Positions 45,161 to 54,033 of a stretch of DNA of 60,000 bases are shown piece by piece. The translations under genes and the position numbers were made by a program. The notes beneath the pieces were generated by a model. That model was not told the origin of the DNA and searched no databases. It was given only the letters and a program-made list of their open reading frames with translations. The DNA comes from Takakia lepidozioides (taxonomy: Eukaryota > Streptophyta > Takakiopsida > Takakiales > Takakiaceae): the NCBI GenBank assembly GCA_030704615.1, contig CM060731.1, positions 2,544,001 through 2,604,000 of the forward strand. The letters run 5' to 3'. Numbering within the stretch: the stretch's first letter is position 1; every line of letters begins with the position of its first letter.

Positions 45161-46454
45161 TAATCGTTCCCCCCTGTGTATGCAGACGAAGCAGTTCGAT
45201 GCATACTGCTTTGTGAAGGAGAACTCCACCTTTGCTTTCCGGAAGGAGGGAGGAAAGGTTGACCCGAACTGCGACCCCCTCGATTACGACGTTCTGTTCA
45301 ACAACGTTCCCAAGGAACTTCTCCCTCATAGCCTCACTTCAACGGAACCCCTGCGGTACTCACGGACTCGGAGCCCTGCCTTCATTCAGACAATTATGGA
45401 GACATGCACAGACGTGGAGGGCACAGTGCTCGACCTCATCTGTGGGACAGGTATGCAGAATCTTGATCTATGTTGTTTTGCAAATTCTCGTTAGGATGTA
45501 GTTCGCAACATCTGAAGCGCCATGTGGTAATGTGTGGATGGCATTGTAACAGGTGCCTCAATGTGGGCTGGGCGGTTTTCCGACCGGCACCTCTTTGCCT
45601 ACGAGGAGGATTCATCCATGTGGGGATCCCATCTGGAAGGGCTGCAACGGAATGTTAAGGCTCCCAACAGAGCGGAAGTCTCCTCGGATTCGTCGGAGTC
45701 CGAGGAAGACACAGTGGACATTGATGCGGAGGAGAACCCGGAATACGAGTGAGTGCAAACATTGTAAGTTTGCAAAGCCTTCTGGGTCATTTTTGTCAAA
45801 CGAATTTCCCGACTGTGGTTCTCATTAGTCTCGTTGATGATTGTCATGTGCAGGATTACAGGGTCCGGGTCGAAACATGTAGGGCCTACACTTCCTGCTA
45901 GGAAGAATGTCCTGTTCTTTGCGAGGGCCGACTTCATGACGAGCCCGGTGAGGGACTACTCCCTTCCTAGTTATGCAGCTAAACTCGCAAATACAGCGAT
46001 TAGAAGAAGTGAGAATCCCAGTAAAGTAGAGCAGATTTTGGAGAGGGCTAGGGAGGACAGAAGGATAAGGAAAGAGTTGGTAGCAGCTCAGACAGGTAGA
46101 CGGGCACGAAAGTACATATGTGATTCAGCGGATGAGAGCGACGCAGACAGGGAGGAAGACGACCCAACGGAGGTGAGATGGACAGTTCCGCAAGGGGAAG
46201 ATGGGATTTTCGAAAGCCTGGCCAACGAGCAGTCCGCTGGAGATGAGAAAGGCACTGAGGGGGTGGAGGCGGAGCAGGACAGTCTAGAACAGGATGAGGA
46301 TTCGGATGATTTTCAAGATTAATAGAATTTTAATGAAGTCTCTGTAAATGTAAATTCTCTTCCAGAGTATATAAAGGAAAATCTCCCCGACATTCGTGAC
46401 CCCTCTCCAGTGTGCATTCCAGCCACACAATCGCCCAAACCACGACGCTCCCAA

Positions 46455-47205
46455 AATCAGAAATGGGGCACCGCATTTCCAAAATTTTGGCAACTCTAAA
46501 AACCTCTTTTGGAAATGCGGCACCGCATTTCCAAAACAGGGGAGGGACTAAATTTTCCATTTCAATGTTGGCATAGTAAAAAGTAATCGGCCGATTGGAA
46601 ATGCGGTGCCGCATTTCCAAAATTTCCTTTGTCCACACGCCAGTTTTGGCTTCTCCCGCTCATTGCATGGATGCCACCACGCTTACAGAGGTCGAACAAG
46701 GAGGTCGAACAAGGAGGTCGAGATGGCGGAATTGGAAATGCGGTACCGCATTTCCATATTGGGGATGGTCGTTGTTCGAACTGTAGGCCCATCAGCAAAA
46801 ATTGGCACCGCATTCCATTGTCAAAAAAAAGTCGATGACGGACATGGAAATGCGGCGCCGCATTTCCAGAACGGACATCGCAATTTGTCCATTTGCAGAC
46901 CCTCTCACGGAAATGCGGTAACGCATTCCATCGAGCTGGTCGGAAATGGGTGCACTTTTCGAAGTGTTGGACGGAAATGCGGCACCGCATTCCCTTGTCC
47001 AAAAAGAAGTTTCCATTGCCAAGCTGGAAATGCGTCGCCGCATTTGCAATGCCAACCTCGTTGTCTGTCCAATTTATAGACCCGTGTTGGTATTTCGTGT
47101 ACCTGGACGGAAATGATGCACCGCATTCCATTGTCCGACACTGAAATGCGGTTCATACATTTCCATGTCGGCATGGAAATGCGGCGCCGCATTTCGATGC
47201 CGACA
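46455..47205. repeat. Palindromic array C, right of the ParB-methyltransferase-like gene
   Basis: About a dozen GGAAATGCGGCRCCGCATTT-type palindromes occur between 46467 and 47188. Spacings vary (52, 86, 137, 62, 50, 63, 64, 53 bp), so the tandem rhythm seen in array B is only partly kept and spacers are more diverged. It starts about 130 bp after the gene's stop codon. Frames across it are repeat artefacts. Confidence 0.85.
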
Positions 47206-47209
47206 TGGC

Positions 47210-47266
47210 GTTACTCTGGTATATTCTTGACACATGACTCTCATACCGGTTACTCTGGTATATTCA
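47210..47266 (+). repeat. Short direct repeat
   Basis: GTTACTCTGGTATATTC occurs at 47211-47227 and again at 47250-47266, separated by 22 bp. It lies between array C and the 3' end of the minus-strand gene. Confidence 0.7.
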
Positions 47267-47451
47267 TCCGGACAGACAAATTGTAGAAATGAGACATCAA
47301 ATTGTAAACAGTGGGCCAATTCCGACAGTTATTCAACAGAATGAAACACAATCATACAGAAGTGAGGTACGATGGGTTTATTGATCGGACTCGATGTCTC
47401 ACATTAACCAACTGCAGACAAAACTAAGCCCTTCCTCCTTCTACATGGGCT

Positions 47452-48153
47452 TCACCAAGTCGACGGAACTTCGATACCCCTCAAAACAAGCTCATCACTG
47501 CTGCGGCACCTCGAGGTAAACTGCAATTCGGTCGTTCTGCTGCCCTTGCTGGAGCCGACGACAATGTCATGTCCATCAATGATACCACCATCATACATTG
47601 ACAAGGTCACTGTGGGCCTCATGTGCCCGTGCGATTCGTCTTCGCAACTCAGCCGAATGTCTCCATACACTGGAAGAGCGGAGTGATCTGCACGTATATA
47701 GTTTTCCCCGGTGCCGTCCTCCCTGGTCCACTGGCAGCAGTTCCAGCGCCAAAGCGAGGCCGCGCGTGATCTGTCCGGCATCCCTTTCCAGCTTGGTATA
47801 TCGAGGTCAACAATTTTCAGGACCCACGGATCGCATTGACCCTCGCCCTCACCTCGCTCAAAGCGGTAATAGCCCTCCAGATACTCCATTGCGCGCAAAG
47901 ACTCTTGCTTGATTCCAGCAGCGTCTGTGAAAACAGAGAGCCAGACAATGATGTCTCCTGATTCTGGTTTGAACATAGCATAATTGTGGCCATGATAAGG
48001 GCAGTCGGCTGGATTTCGGCGGCACGGCATCCTTGAAAAAGAGTAGCGGAGTACGCTCAATGACAGCAGCTCCCGGATGGAGGAGGAGCAGCGCGGTGGC
48101 TGGAAAAAGTTCAAGCTAACGCTGCAATTCCTCACAAACACTCCAGGGCACAT
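47452..48153 (-). CDS. Uncharacterised protein, member 1 of a divergent paralogous pair
   Basis: This intact 233-residue frame starts with ATG at 48153. I do not recognise the family. It is clearly homologous to the neighbour at 48380-49144, sharing F(S/A)RM(P/S)C-RN--DCP--G--YAM----GDI-(V)W, a (M/F)EY(L/I)-G-Y-FERG block, PW-L-I-D-D-PS, RWNC-W, YGDI, and a C-terminal DGG-I-G-DIVV...ELVLR--EVP. Conserved cysteines (in the MPC, DCP and RWNC segments) hint at metal binding or disulfides. No signal peptide or membrane segment is evident. The frame has no stops or shifts, unusual in this decayed neighbourhood. Confidence 0.65.
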   Translation of the reverse strand: MCPGVFVRNCSVSLNFFQPPRCSSSIRELLSLSVLRYSFSRMPCRRNPADCPYHGHNYAMFKPESGDIIVWLSVFTDAAGIKQESLRAMEYLEGYYRFERGEGEGQCDPWVLKIVDLDIPSWKGMPDRSRAASLWRWNCCQWTREDGTGENYIRADHSALPVYGDIRLSCEDESHGHMRPTVTLSMYDGGIIDGHDIVVGSSKGSRTTELQFTSRCRSSDELVLRGIEVPSTW

Positions 48154-48379
48154 TTAAATTTCCCCCCTACAGGATCCTGGACCGATGAAGATTGGTTGCT
48201 GCATGAATGTAGCCGTTTCAGTTTCCTACCCTGCCATGCAAACTATGGGCACTCACTGCCAGGTGGGCTGATAGCCACTGGACACGACGAAGTCCATCCC
48301 CTCTTCGATGTAAATGCGGCGCCGAATTTCCATCCGGGGGGATGGACTTCGGTGGCAGATCTCAAACTATAACTTGTTG
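48154..48379. promoter_or_regulatory. Shared divergent promoter region with a hybrid palindrome
   Basis: The two paralogues are transcribed away from this 226-bp interval. An AT-rich ATTTAAATT (48152-48161) sits at the minus gene's start. At 48311-48330 the sequence AAATGCGGCGCCGAATTTCC combines the left half of the 40-47 kb palindrome with the right half of the 10-12 kb palindrome. No clear TATA box is visible. Confidence 0.5.
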
Positions 48380-49144
48380 ATGAGAAAGATGTATGGGTTC
48401 ATCCACCGCTGGCGTGATGAACACGTTCCACCTCCGTCGGTGGGTACGTGGGACCCAGATGCTCCATTATTGGAGGCCGGATTGCTCTTCCGCATTGCAT
48501 CATTTCCAAAATCTAAGGGCTTCGTAGCTGTCCGCAAGGTCATCGGCATCCAAGTCGTCCTCAAGTCCTCCTTTGCAAGGATGTCGTGCTTCCGGAACCG
48601 GGACGACTGCCCATTTGGAGGCATCGATTATGCAATGTATTCGGCCACATTGGGAGACATTGTTATCTGGTACACAGATTACAGAGAAGATACTGGTTCG
48701 ATTGTGGAAACATTGGTGGCTTTTGAGTATATCCTAGGCCACTACGCCTTCGAGCGGGGTGACGATCTTGGTCTGAGGAGTCCGTGGCTCCTGCGCATCC
48801 TCGATTCCGATTTTCCCAGCTACGACGGTCACCCATGCAGAAGAAGGCGCACTGCTATGCTGTTGCGGTGGAACTGCTACCACTGGACGTGGGTGGACTC
48901 CATCGGAGAGACCTATTCTCCTGAAGGAGTGCGCTCCTCTTCTCCATTGTATGGGGACATTTGCATTGGTGTGGACGACGAAAACGTGAAGATTTCCATA
49001 TTCGATGGTGGTATGATTGAAGGGCAGGACATTGTGGTGAACATCACTAGGGGCGGTACAACGGCTGCAATCGACTTTACCTGGAGGAGCCCCATGACTC
49101 ATGAGCTAGTTCTGAGAGCAGTCGAAGTCCCATTGACAACGTGA
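48380..49144 (+). CDS. Uncharacterised protein, member 2 of the divergent paralogous pair
   Basis: I chose the ATG at 48380 (MRKMYGFIHRW...), because the longer frame from 48314 reads through the palindrome and would add repeat-encoded MRRRISIRG. The product is about 254 residues and ends ELVLRAVEVPLTT at TGA 49142. It aligns along its length with the minus-strand neighbour (MSCFRNRDDCPF, YAMYSATLGDIVIWY, FEYILGHYAFERG, LLRWNCYHW, YGDICIG, FDGGMIEGQDIVV) but is diverged at many positions, so the duplication is old and both have stayed open. Function is unknown. Confidence 0.65.
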   Translation: MRKMYGFIHRWRDEHVPPPSVGTWDPDAPLLEAGLLFRIASFPKSKGFVAVRKVIGIQVVLKSSFARMSCFRNRDDCPFGGIDYAMYSATLGDIVIWYTDYREDTGSIVETLVAFEYILGHYAFERGDDLGLRSPWLLRILDSDFPSYDGHPCRRRRTAMLLRWNCYHWTWVDSIGETYSPEGVRSSSPLYGDICIGVDDENVKISIFDGGMIEGQDIVVNITRGGTTAAIDFTWRSPMTHELVLRAVEVPLTT

Positions 49145-49524
49145 CTTGTATTCAGTAGGCACAGGGCTAAAGATTTGATTGCACAATCAGCACAGTAGAC
49201 GTGCTTCAAATGCAATTCATGTGGATCAATAAAAACCTCATTGTGCCCTCTTTTTATTCTATTCTGTGTCCATCGTTCCGAGAATGCGTCACTGCTCATT
49301 TCGTTTGGGATTGGGAGTGTGGGTGGATTTTGCAAGTGGCTGGTAGGCTGAAATGGGCCCCCATTGTACAGAGCAGTACCACCCTACCATTCGCGAAACA
49401 TTGCCTTTCAATATATAATTCTAAATAACATTGCCGAACCTCCTTCATCGGGAGGTCCTTCTCCCCCTATGACCGTGGCACCCTAAACCCTATTCCCGCG
49501 GACACTCATTTCTGGAAAATAGTG
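49145..49524. other. 3' flank without a gene
   Basis: No coding motif. Contains ACCCTAAACCCTATTCCCGC near 49480-49500, similar in reverse to the stretch at 9005-9035 after the left CATGAGC terminus, so it is probably the subterminal part of the same element type. Confidence 0.45.
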
Positions 49525-49600
49525 CTGCTCATGTTTTTTTCCACACTTACGACTCTGCTCATGGCTCATGCCGCTCATGGCTCATGAAATAGCAGCCCCC
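49525..49600 (-). repeat. CATGAGC-rich terminal repeat, third copy
   Basis: Reverse complement begins GGGGGCTGCTATTTCATGAG, the same start as the copy at 8926, then CATGAGC units, a short A run and CATGAGCAG. It faces as a right-hand terminus, closing the block that holds the palindromic arrays, the ParB-methyltransferase-like gene and the paralogous pair. No matching left terminus was found near 39.7 kb. Confidence 0.6.
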
Positions 49601-50558
49601 AACTAGTGTGATAAGTAGGGTTGGGGAGTTTGCTGGAACAATTCTAGGCTATCATTGTCAGCTGCTAGAAGCAAGGCGAGGATGTATGCATGATTTGTGC
49701 AGAGGCATGGATAGTTGAAGGAGCAGGGATAGAGTGTGGGTCCAGATTCATCCAAGAGGGCTGAATTTCATGCTCCAGATTACCTATGATTCGCTGTGGA
49801 AGAATAGGTACAAGAAACCTACATGGATAGATGGTCAACTGGAAGCCACAGCAGCAACGACACAATTGATCAAATCAGGCACTGTTAATCAAGGCACCTT
49901 CTTCAACACATTTCACCCTGTTTTTCCCTCTTATCAGAATCGGCCCTCAATTTTCATTATGAATTCTGCAAGTTAGCTGGTTGAGTGAACCTTTGATAGT
50001 TTGGAGTGACTTTGACATGAAATTGCCAACATGACAACAGGAAAGTATCCAAAAACAGGTAACAGAGACGAGGAAAAGTTGTGGAACTTTTCTGACCCCA
50101 GTCAATGGTGGGACAATCGAGGTTTTGGGCTGATGAGCTGCAGGGATGTCTCTCCATCTCATGAAGAATCTTCGGGTGTGTGGTGACTGCCATACTGCCA
50201 CCAAGTTCGTTTCGGAGTTGTTGGCCAAATGCAGTTGTAAGGAGTATTGCACTCGATAGTTGTAAATAGAGTCCTTCATTCTAGTAGTACCAAAACTGTA
50301 GTAGTACTAAAAAACTTCTGCCCTTGTGTCGGTTTGCTTAATTTTTGCTCCGCATTAGACTTTGAGGCATCCGCGGGGATGCTTGTCCAATTTGGAATTT
50401 TGTAATATGATTTGCAGGACTTGTACAAGCCCTGTTGGCCTTCCATTCTATTTTCCCAAAAATATAATGAAGAATTTAAATCAATTAATAATCTAAATTT
50501 TGTAATTTTGTAATTTGTTTGATTAAAATTAAAAATATTATTCAAAAATATTTTAAAA
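49601..50558. other. No gene recognised
   Basis: Short frames only. The last 120 bp (50440-50560) are strongly AT-rich. This is the flank between the CATGAGC terminus and the next repeat. Confidence 0.45.
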
Positions 50559-50964
50559 ATGACGTGTCAAATTCGCAGTGGCGCACGTGTCCATCCGGCG
50601 CCTCTCCATGTAGACATCGTTGTGCAGACATATAGTCATATGATCCCTTCACGAATGTGTGACGTGTCGTTTGCGCAGTGGTGCATGTGTTCCACTGAAG
50701 CCTCTCCATGTAGGCAACGCTCAGCAGACAATGTAGTCATATAGTTAGTCATATGTAAGTTATAGAGTTGTGACTACATCACTCTCTTCTGTATGACTCC
50801 AGGTGCCACGCACGCAGTCACGGCTATGACTTGCAAAACGCAGTCCTAAAGACTAGTCGCTATCACGCCGCTTTTTTCACTTCAGAGTCATGTAGTCATG
50901 AACGCATATAGGACTGAAAAAATAGTCATATTTGCAGTCATAAAAACACTCATCTGTTGTAGTG
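50559..50964 (+). mobile_element. Terminus of a DNA transposon (CACTA-like end) with subterminal repeats
   Basis: Two direct copies of a roughly 100-bp unit (GACGTGTCAAATTCGCAGTG at 50561 and GACGTGTCGTTTGCGCAGTG at 50661) are followed by several TAGTCATAT and TGACT motifs in both orientations. It ends CATCTGTTGTAGTG at 50951-50964. The reverse complement CACTACAACAGATG is the style of a CACTA terminus. Immediately after it the gag frame of another retroelement opens, so this element probably inserted into that gag. Confidence 0.45.
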
Positions 50965-51765
50965 AATAGAGTTCCCCCACGGTTCCAAGTAAAGTCCTTT
51001 CGGATCTGTCTCAAGGGAGAGGCCAAACAATTGTTTGAGTCCAATATTAAGGACAATAATGATCTTACTTGGGTAGAAGCCAGAGAATTGGCTCGCAAGC
51101 TCTTTCGTGAAGAAAAACCCATAGCTTACACCACACCAGACTTAAAATTTCATTATGGCGACAGTGTATGGAAATACTACACTGACTTGCGAACTGCAAT
51201 CTGTAAGTCAGTTCTAATTGCCTCAGAGAGACCTACTATTTTGAAACATTGTTTTGTAAAGGGCTTGCCCCCTGCTAAGAAAGTGTTTCTGCAAAAACAG
51301 ACTTACACCACTGAAGATGAGATGGTGGAATTGATTGAGGAAAGGTTACGTCTCAAAGCTGCCAAGGCAGGCCTGTCTAAAGTTACCAACACAAAACACA
51401 CTCATCTGGCTAGTGATGGTAAATGTGTAGAGCATACTGATGGGGACTTTGGGGTGAAAGGTATTGCAGAAGATTTGGTCCCTTCAATTGTGCATGAGTT
51501 GTCATCTTTTTGTAATGAAATCCAGGGAGAACTTCAAGCCTTCAAAGCCGAGGTAGGCTGAAACTCTACAGTCACTGCCAAATCTGGGCCTCAAGGTAAG
51601 ACCAATGTTGGCATTCGTCATGAAGGCAAGACTTCTGTGGTGGCATGCATGATCTGCAAATCCACTAAGCATTACAGCAGGTGGTGCCCTTACCAATCTG
51701 ACTTACCTGCTCTGATTGAACACTTGCAAAGAGACAAAAAACAGAGGGGTACTTTAAACGAACCC
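50965..51765 (+). pseudogene. Ty3/gypsy Gag of the dUTPase-bearing element
   Basis: The frame begins mid-domain: FRICLKGEAKQLFESNIKDN, YGDSVWKYYTDLRTAICKSV and FVKGLPPAKKVFLQKQ, a capsid of Retrotrans_gag type, to TGA at 51559. After it the same region encodes CMICKSTKHYSRWC, a CCHC zinc knuckle (about 51645-51690). The 5' end is cut by the transposon terminus at 50964. The TGA at 51559 may be a mutated Trp codon. Confidence 0.7.
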
Positions 51766-51769
51766 GGTC

Positions 51770-52310
51770 GTATATGAGGGTGCCAGATAACCATGGTAAG
51801 AACCCCAAAACGATGGTAAGTGTTGTTCTTTTTTGTGATTTCAAACTCATGCATTGTGAGGCCTATAAGTGCATCAGTAGGGACCGGATCCACCCACTGA
51901 TGACACAATGTCATGTGGGCCACTTTTCCTTTCCATGTGTTATTGATACTGGATGTACCATATCTGCATTCCACTTAGTACAGTTCCCATTCTTGGATTA
52001 AAAATTAGCCCTGCCCATGGCATTGAAGTTACCATAGCTGTTGGTACGGCATATGAACCCATAGGGTTGGTCACCTTGCTTATGCACATTAGTGGGAAAA
52101 TTGTCTTGCTGACCTGCATTGTCGCCATGGGTGAACAAATTTTACTGGGACTGGATTGGATGAAGGGTGCAGAGGCCAGCATTGACGTCATGAACAATCT
52201 TATGTGCTTTCACAATGGTGAGGGGCAACCTTACAAAGTAAGTCTAAGCCATGTTACTATTGCCGCTGGGACCTCTATGGCCAACTACTCGTCTCAAGCT
52301 TCAAGCTGAG
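51770..52310 (+). pseudogene. Retroviral-type aspartic protease
   Basis: FPCVIDTGCTISAFH (about 51935-51980) has the Asp-Thr-Gly active site. A frameshift near 51975-52005 is followed by IEVTIAVGTAYEPIG and EQILLGLDWMKGAEASID, the hydrophobic flap and the ILGLD-type C-terminal motif of Ty3 proteases. The order Gag, protease, dUTPase-like, RT is seen across the element. Confidence 0.75.
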
Positions 52311-52799
52311 CAGATGAAGGAGCAAGTGAGTTTGCATTATAATTGGGCCAGATTTAGCCAGTTCCAACCACTTGGTGATGATCTATACCAATGGCATTTC
52401 CCTCCACCAGGGAAGAAGTCTGGACCTCCCTTGCCTGTGGCAAAGAATACCATGTTGCTACGTTCTCCAGTTGACTTCATTATCCCAGCATTTTCTCAGC
52501 GCATAGTGCCTACAGGCTTAGCTTTTGCTTGCCCTATAGGTCATTTCCTTGAGGTTGAAGGCTGGAAAAAACTTACCCTCCAAAAGCACTGTCTGATTGC
52601 TTCTGGGGTTTTAGACAGGGGCTTTAAGGGAGAGGTCAAATTACTGGTTGCTAATCCAGAATGTATCAGCATCAGTGTCCGCAAGGGTCAAGTCCTTGCT
52701 AGGCTCACTGCTTCTCCTTTGTCTGAGTTGGCCTCTATTCAGGAAGGCCTCAGTCTTCATGATATTGGGCTGGTGGACTCCCCCGTTGACCAACTCTAG
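52311..52799 (+). pseudogene. dUTPase-like domain between protease and RT
   Basis: The frame includes DFIIPAFSQRIVPTGLAFAC, PIGHFLEVEGW, HCLIASGVLDRGFKGEVKLL and ISISVRKGQVLARL. This follows the trimeric dUTPase order: P-x-TG, P-G, then the motif-3 pattern GVIDxxYxGE (here GVLDRGFKGE, with Phe for Tyr), then the i..G.rlAQl strand. Motif 2 (PRSGLA) is replaced by EGWKKL, and the P-loop-like motif 5 is not seen, so catalysis is doubtful. In retroviruses a dUTPase can sit between protease and RT. The frame is uninterrupted to TAG at 52797. Confidence 0.6.
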
Positions 52800-52887
52800 G
52801 CGTTTGCCTCTCACTCCGGCTCCACTGGCAATGGCATGCTTCCTCCCGAACACGAGCAACATTTCCAGCAGGTCTTAAAGTATCAAA

Positions 52888-54031
52888 GTGGGTGATCACC
52901 TTATTCCCCCGCAGATTAGTCGCCTGCACCTGTTTCTCCGTGACAATCTCGACATCTTTAGTAAAGGGCCCCATGACTTAGGCCGCACCACCTTTCTGGA
53001 TCATGACATCATCACGGATGGTAAGCCTATCAAACAACATGCTTATAGGGAGAGTGTTCGTGAGCGTAAAGTCATTCATGAAGAAATTACCAAGATCTTG
53101 ATGCTGGTGTGATCACCCCCTCCATATCCCCTTGGGCCAGTCCCATTGTCTTACTGGGTAAGAAGGATGGCTCAACCCGTTTTTGCGTAGACTTTCGGCG
53201 TTTAAATGCCATCACAAAGAAATATGTCTACCCTTTGCCACGCATTAACGAAACGCTAGATCAACTCAATAGGGCCACTATCCTCTTTTCATTGGATTTA
53301 GCCTCTGGCTTTTGGCAAGTTCCTTTAACTGCTGCTGCTAAGGAGAAAACTGCCTTCACCTGCAGGATGTGTCTCTTCCAATTTGAAACAATGTCTTTTG
53401 GCCTTTGCAACGCCGCTGCTACATTTTAGCGCCTTATGCAGATTGTTTTAGGAAACCTTCATTGAGAATGTGCTTTAGTTTACATTGATAACATCAACAT
53501 TCTACAACGTTTGATGCTCATCTTATGGATTTACAGCGGGTTGTGTGCAGACTTCGTGTAGCCAGGCTTAAAGTTAAAGCCAAGAAGTGTGATTTTTGTA
53601 TGGAACAGCTCTATTTCTTGGGCCATCTGCTTTCTGCTGATGGCATCAGTCCTGACCCAACTAAGATCCAGGCTGTGTGGAACTACCCAACTAGAGATAA
53701 AACATGTGTTAAGGCCTTCTTGGGCTTGGGTTCTTACTATCGTCGCGTCATTTTCCAATTTGCCAAATTACCTGCTCCACTCACTTGCTTGTTATGCAAG
53801 GATGCTTGTTTTGTGTGGGGTACTGATGAAACATCCGCCTTTGAGAAGCTCAAAATTGCACTAACATCTGCTCTTGTGCTTGTTTATCCTGATTTTACCT
53901 TGCCATTTATCTTGCAAACTCATGCCAGTGATTTGGCTATCTCTACAGTGTTGAGCCAGATTCAGGATGGTCAGGAGCATGCCATTGCCTATGCCTCCCG
54001 CCGCCTTGATAAACATAAGCGTAATTACTGA
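52888..54031 (+). pseudogene. Ty3/gypsy RT and start of RNase H (dUTPase-bearing element)
   Basis: Frames in succession give LRDNLDIFSKGPHDLGRT, then ISPWASPIVLLGKKDGSTRF, CVDFRRLNAITKKYVYPLPR, LDLASGFWQVPL and FGLCNAAATF. A frameshift near 53100, TAG near 53427 and TGA near 53464 break it. The catalytic box reads VYIDNINIL, with Asn replacing the second Asp of YIDD. FLGHLLSADGISPDPTKIQA and LPFILQTHASDLAISTVLSQ (connection and RNase H) follow to 54031, where the copy-2 element begins abruptly. Confidence 0.8.
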
Positions 54032-54033
54032 CG

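Larger units (their letters stand above)
41110..46322 (+). pseudogene. Ten-exon gene: ParB-like domain fused to beta-class amino-methyltransferase
   Basis: Exons with matching GT/AG borders and phases: 41110-41280, 41384-42633, 42746-42935, 43040-43324, 43378-43524, 43608-43825, 43972-45090, 45186-45450, 45553-45748, 45854-46322. The N-terminus is disordered (Pro, Lys, Ser). Exon 2 then has a ParB-like fold: VSLPIVRQALPGDVDKLKFA and VWDWNHRLLAWWE, equivalent to the DGxHR motif. A helical middle and a basic, acidic linker follow. The methyltransferase part has CDMIILDIPDGE (the DPPY position), GLARMVLDDRGCVVVLASRG, and near the end TVLDLICGTGASMWAGRFSD with the downstream acidic AYEED. Motif IV before motif I is the beta-class order. 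Three in-frame stops in exon 2 (41831, 41966, 42041) and a one-base slip in a C/G run near 44530-44541 break it; DPPY is altered to DIPD. ParB-methylase fusions are known in bacteria and phages. Confidence 0.65.

Noticed and set aside
47598-47912. Plus-strand 104-codon frame
   Set aside because: Antisense to the better supported minus-strand paralogue.
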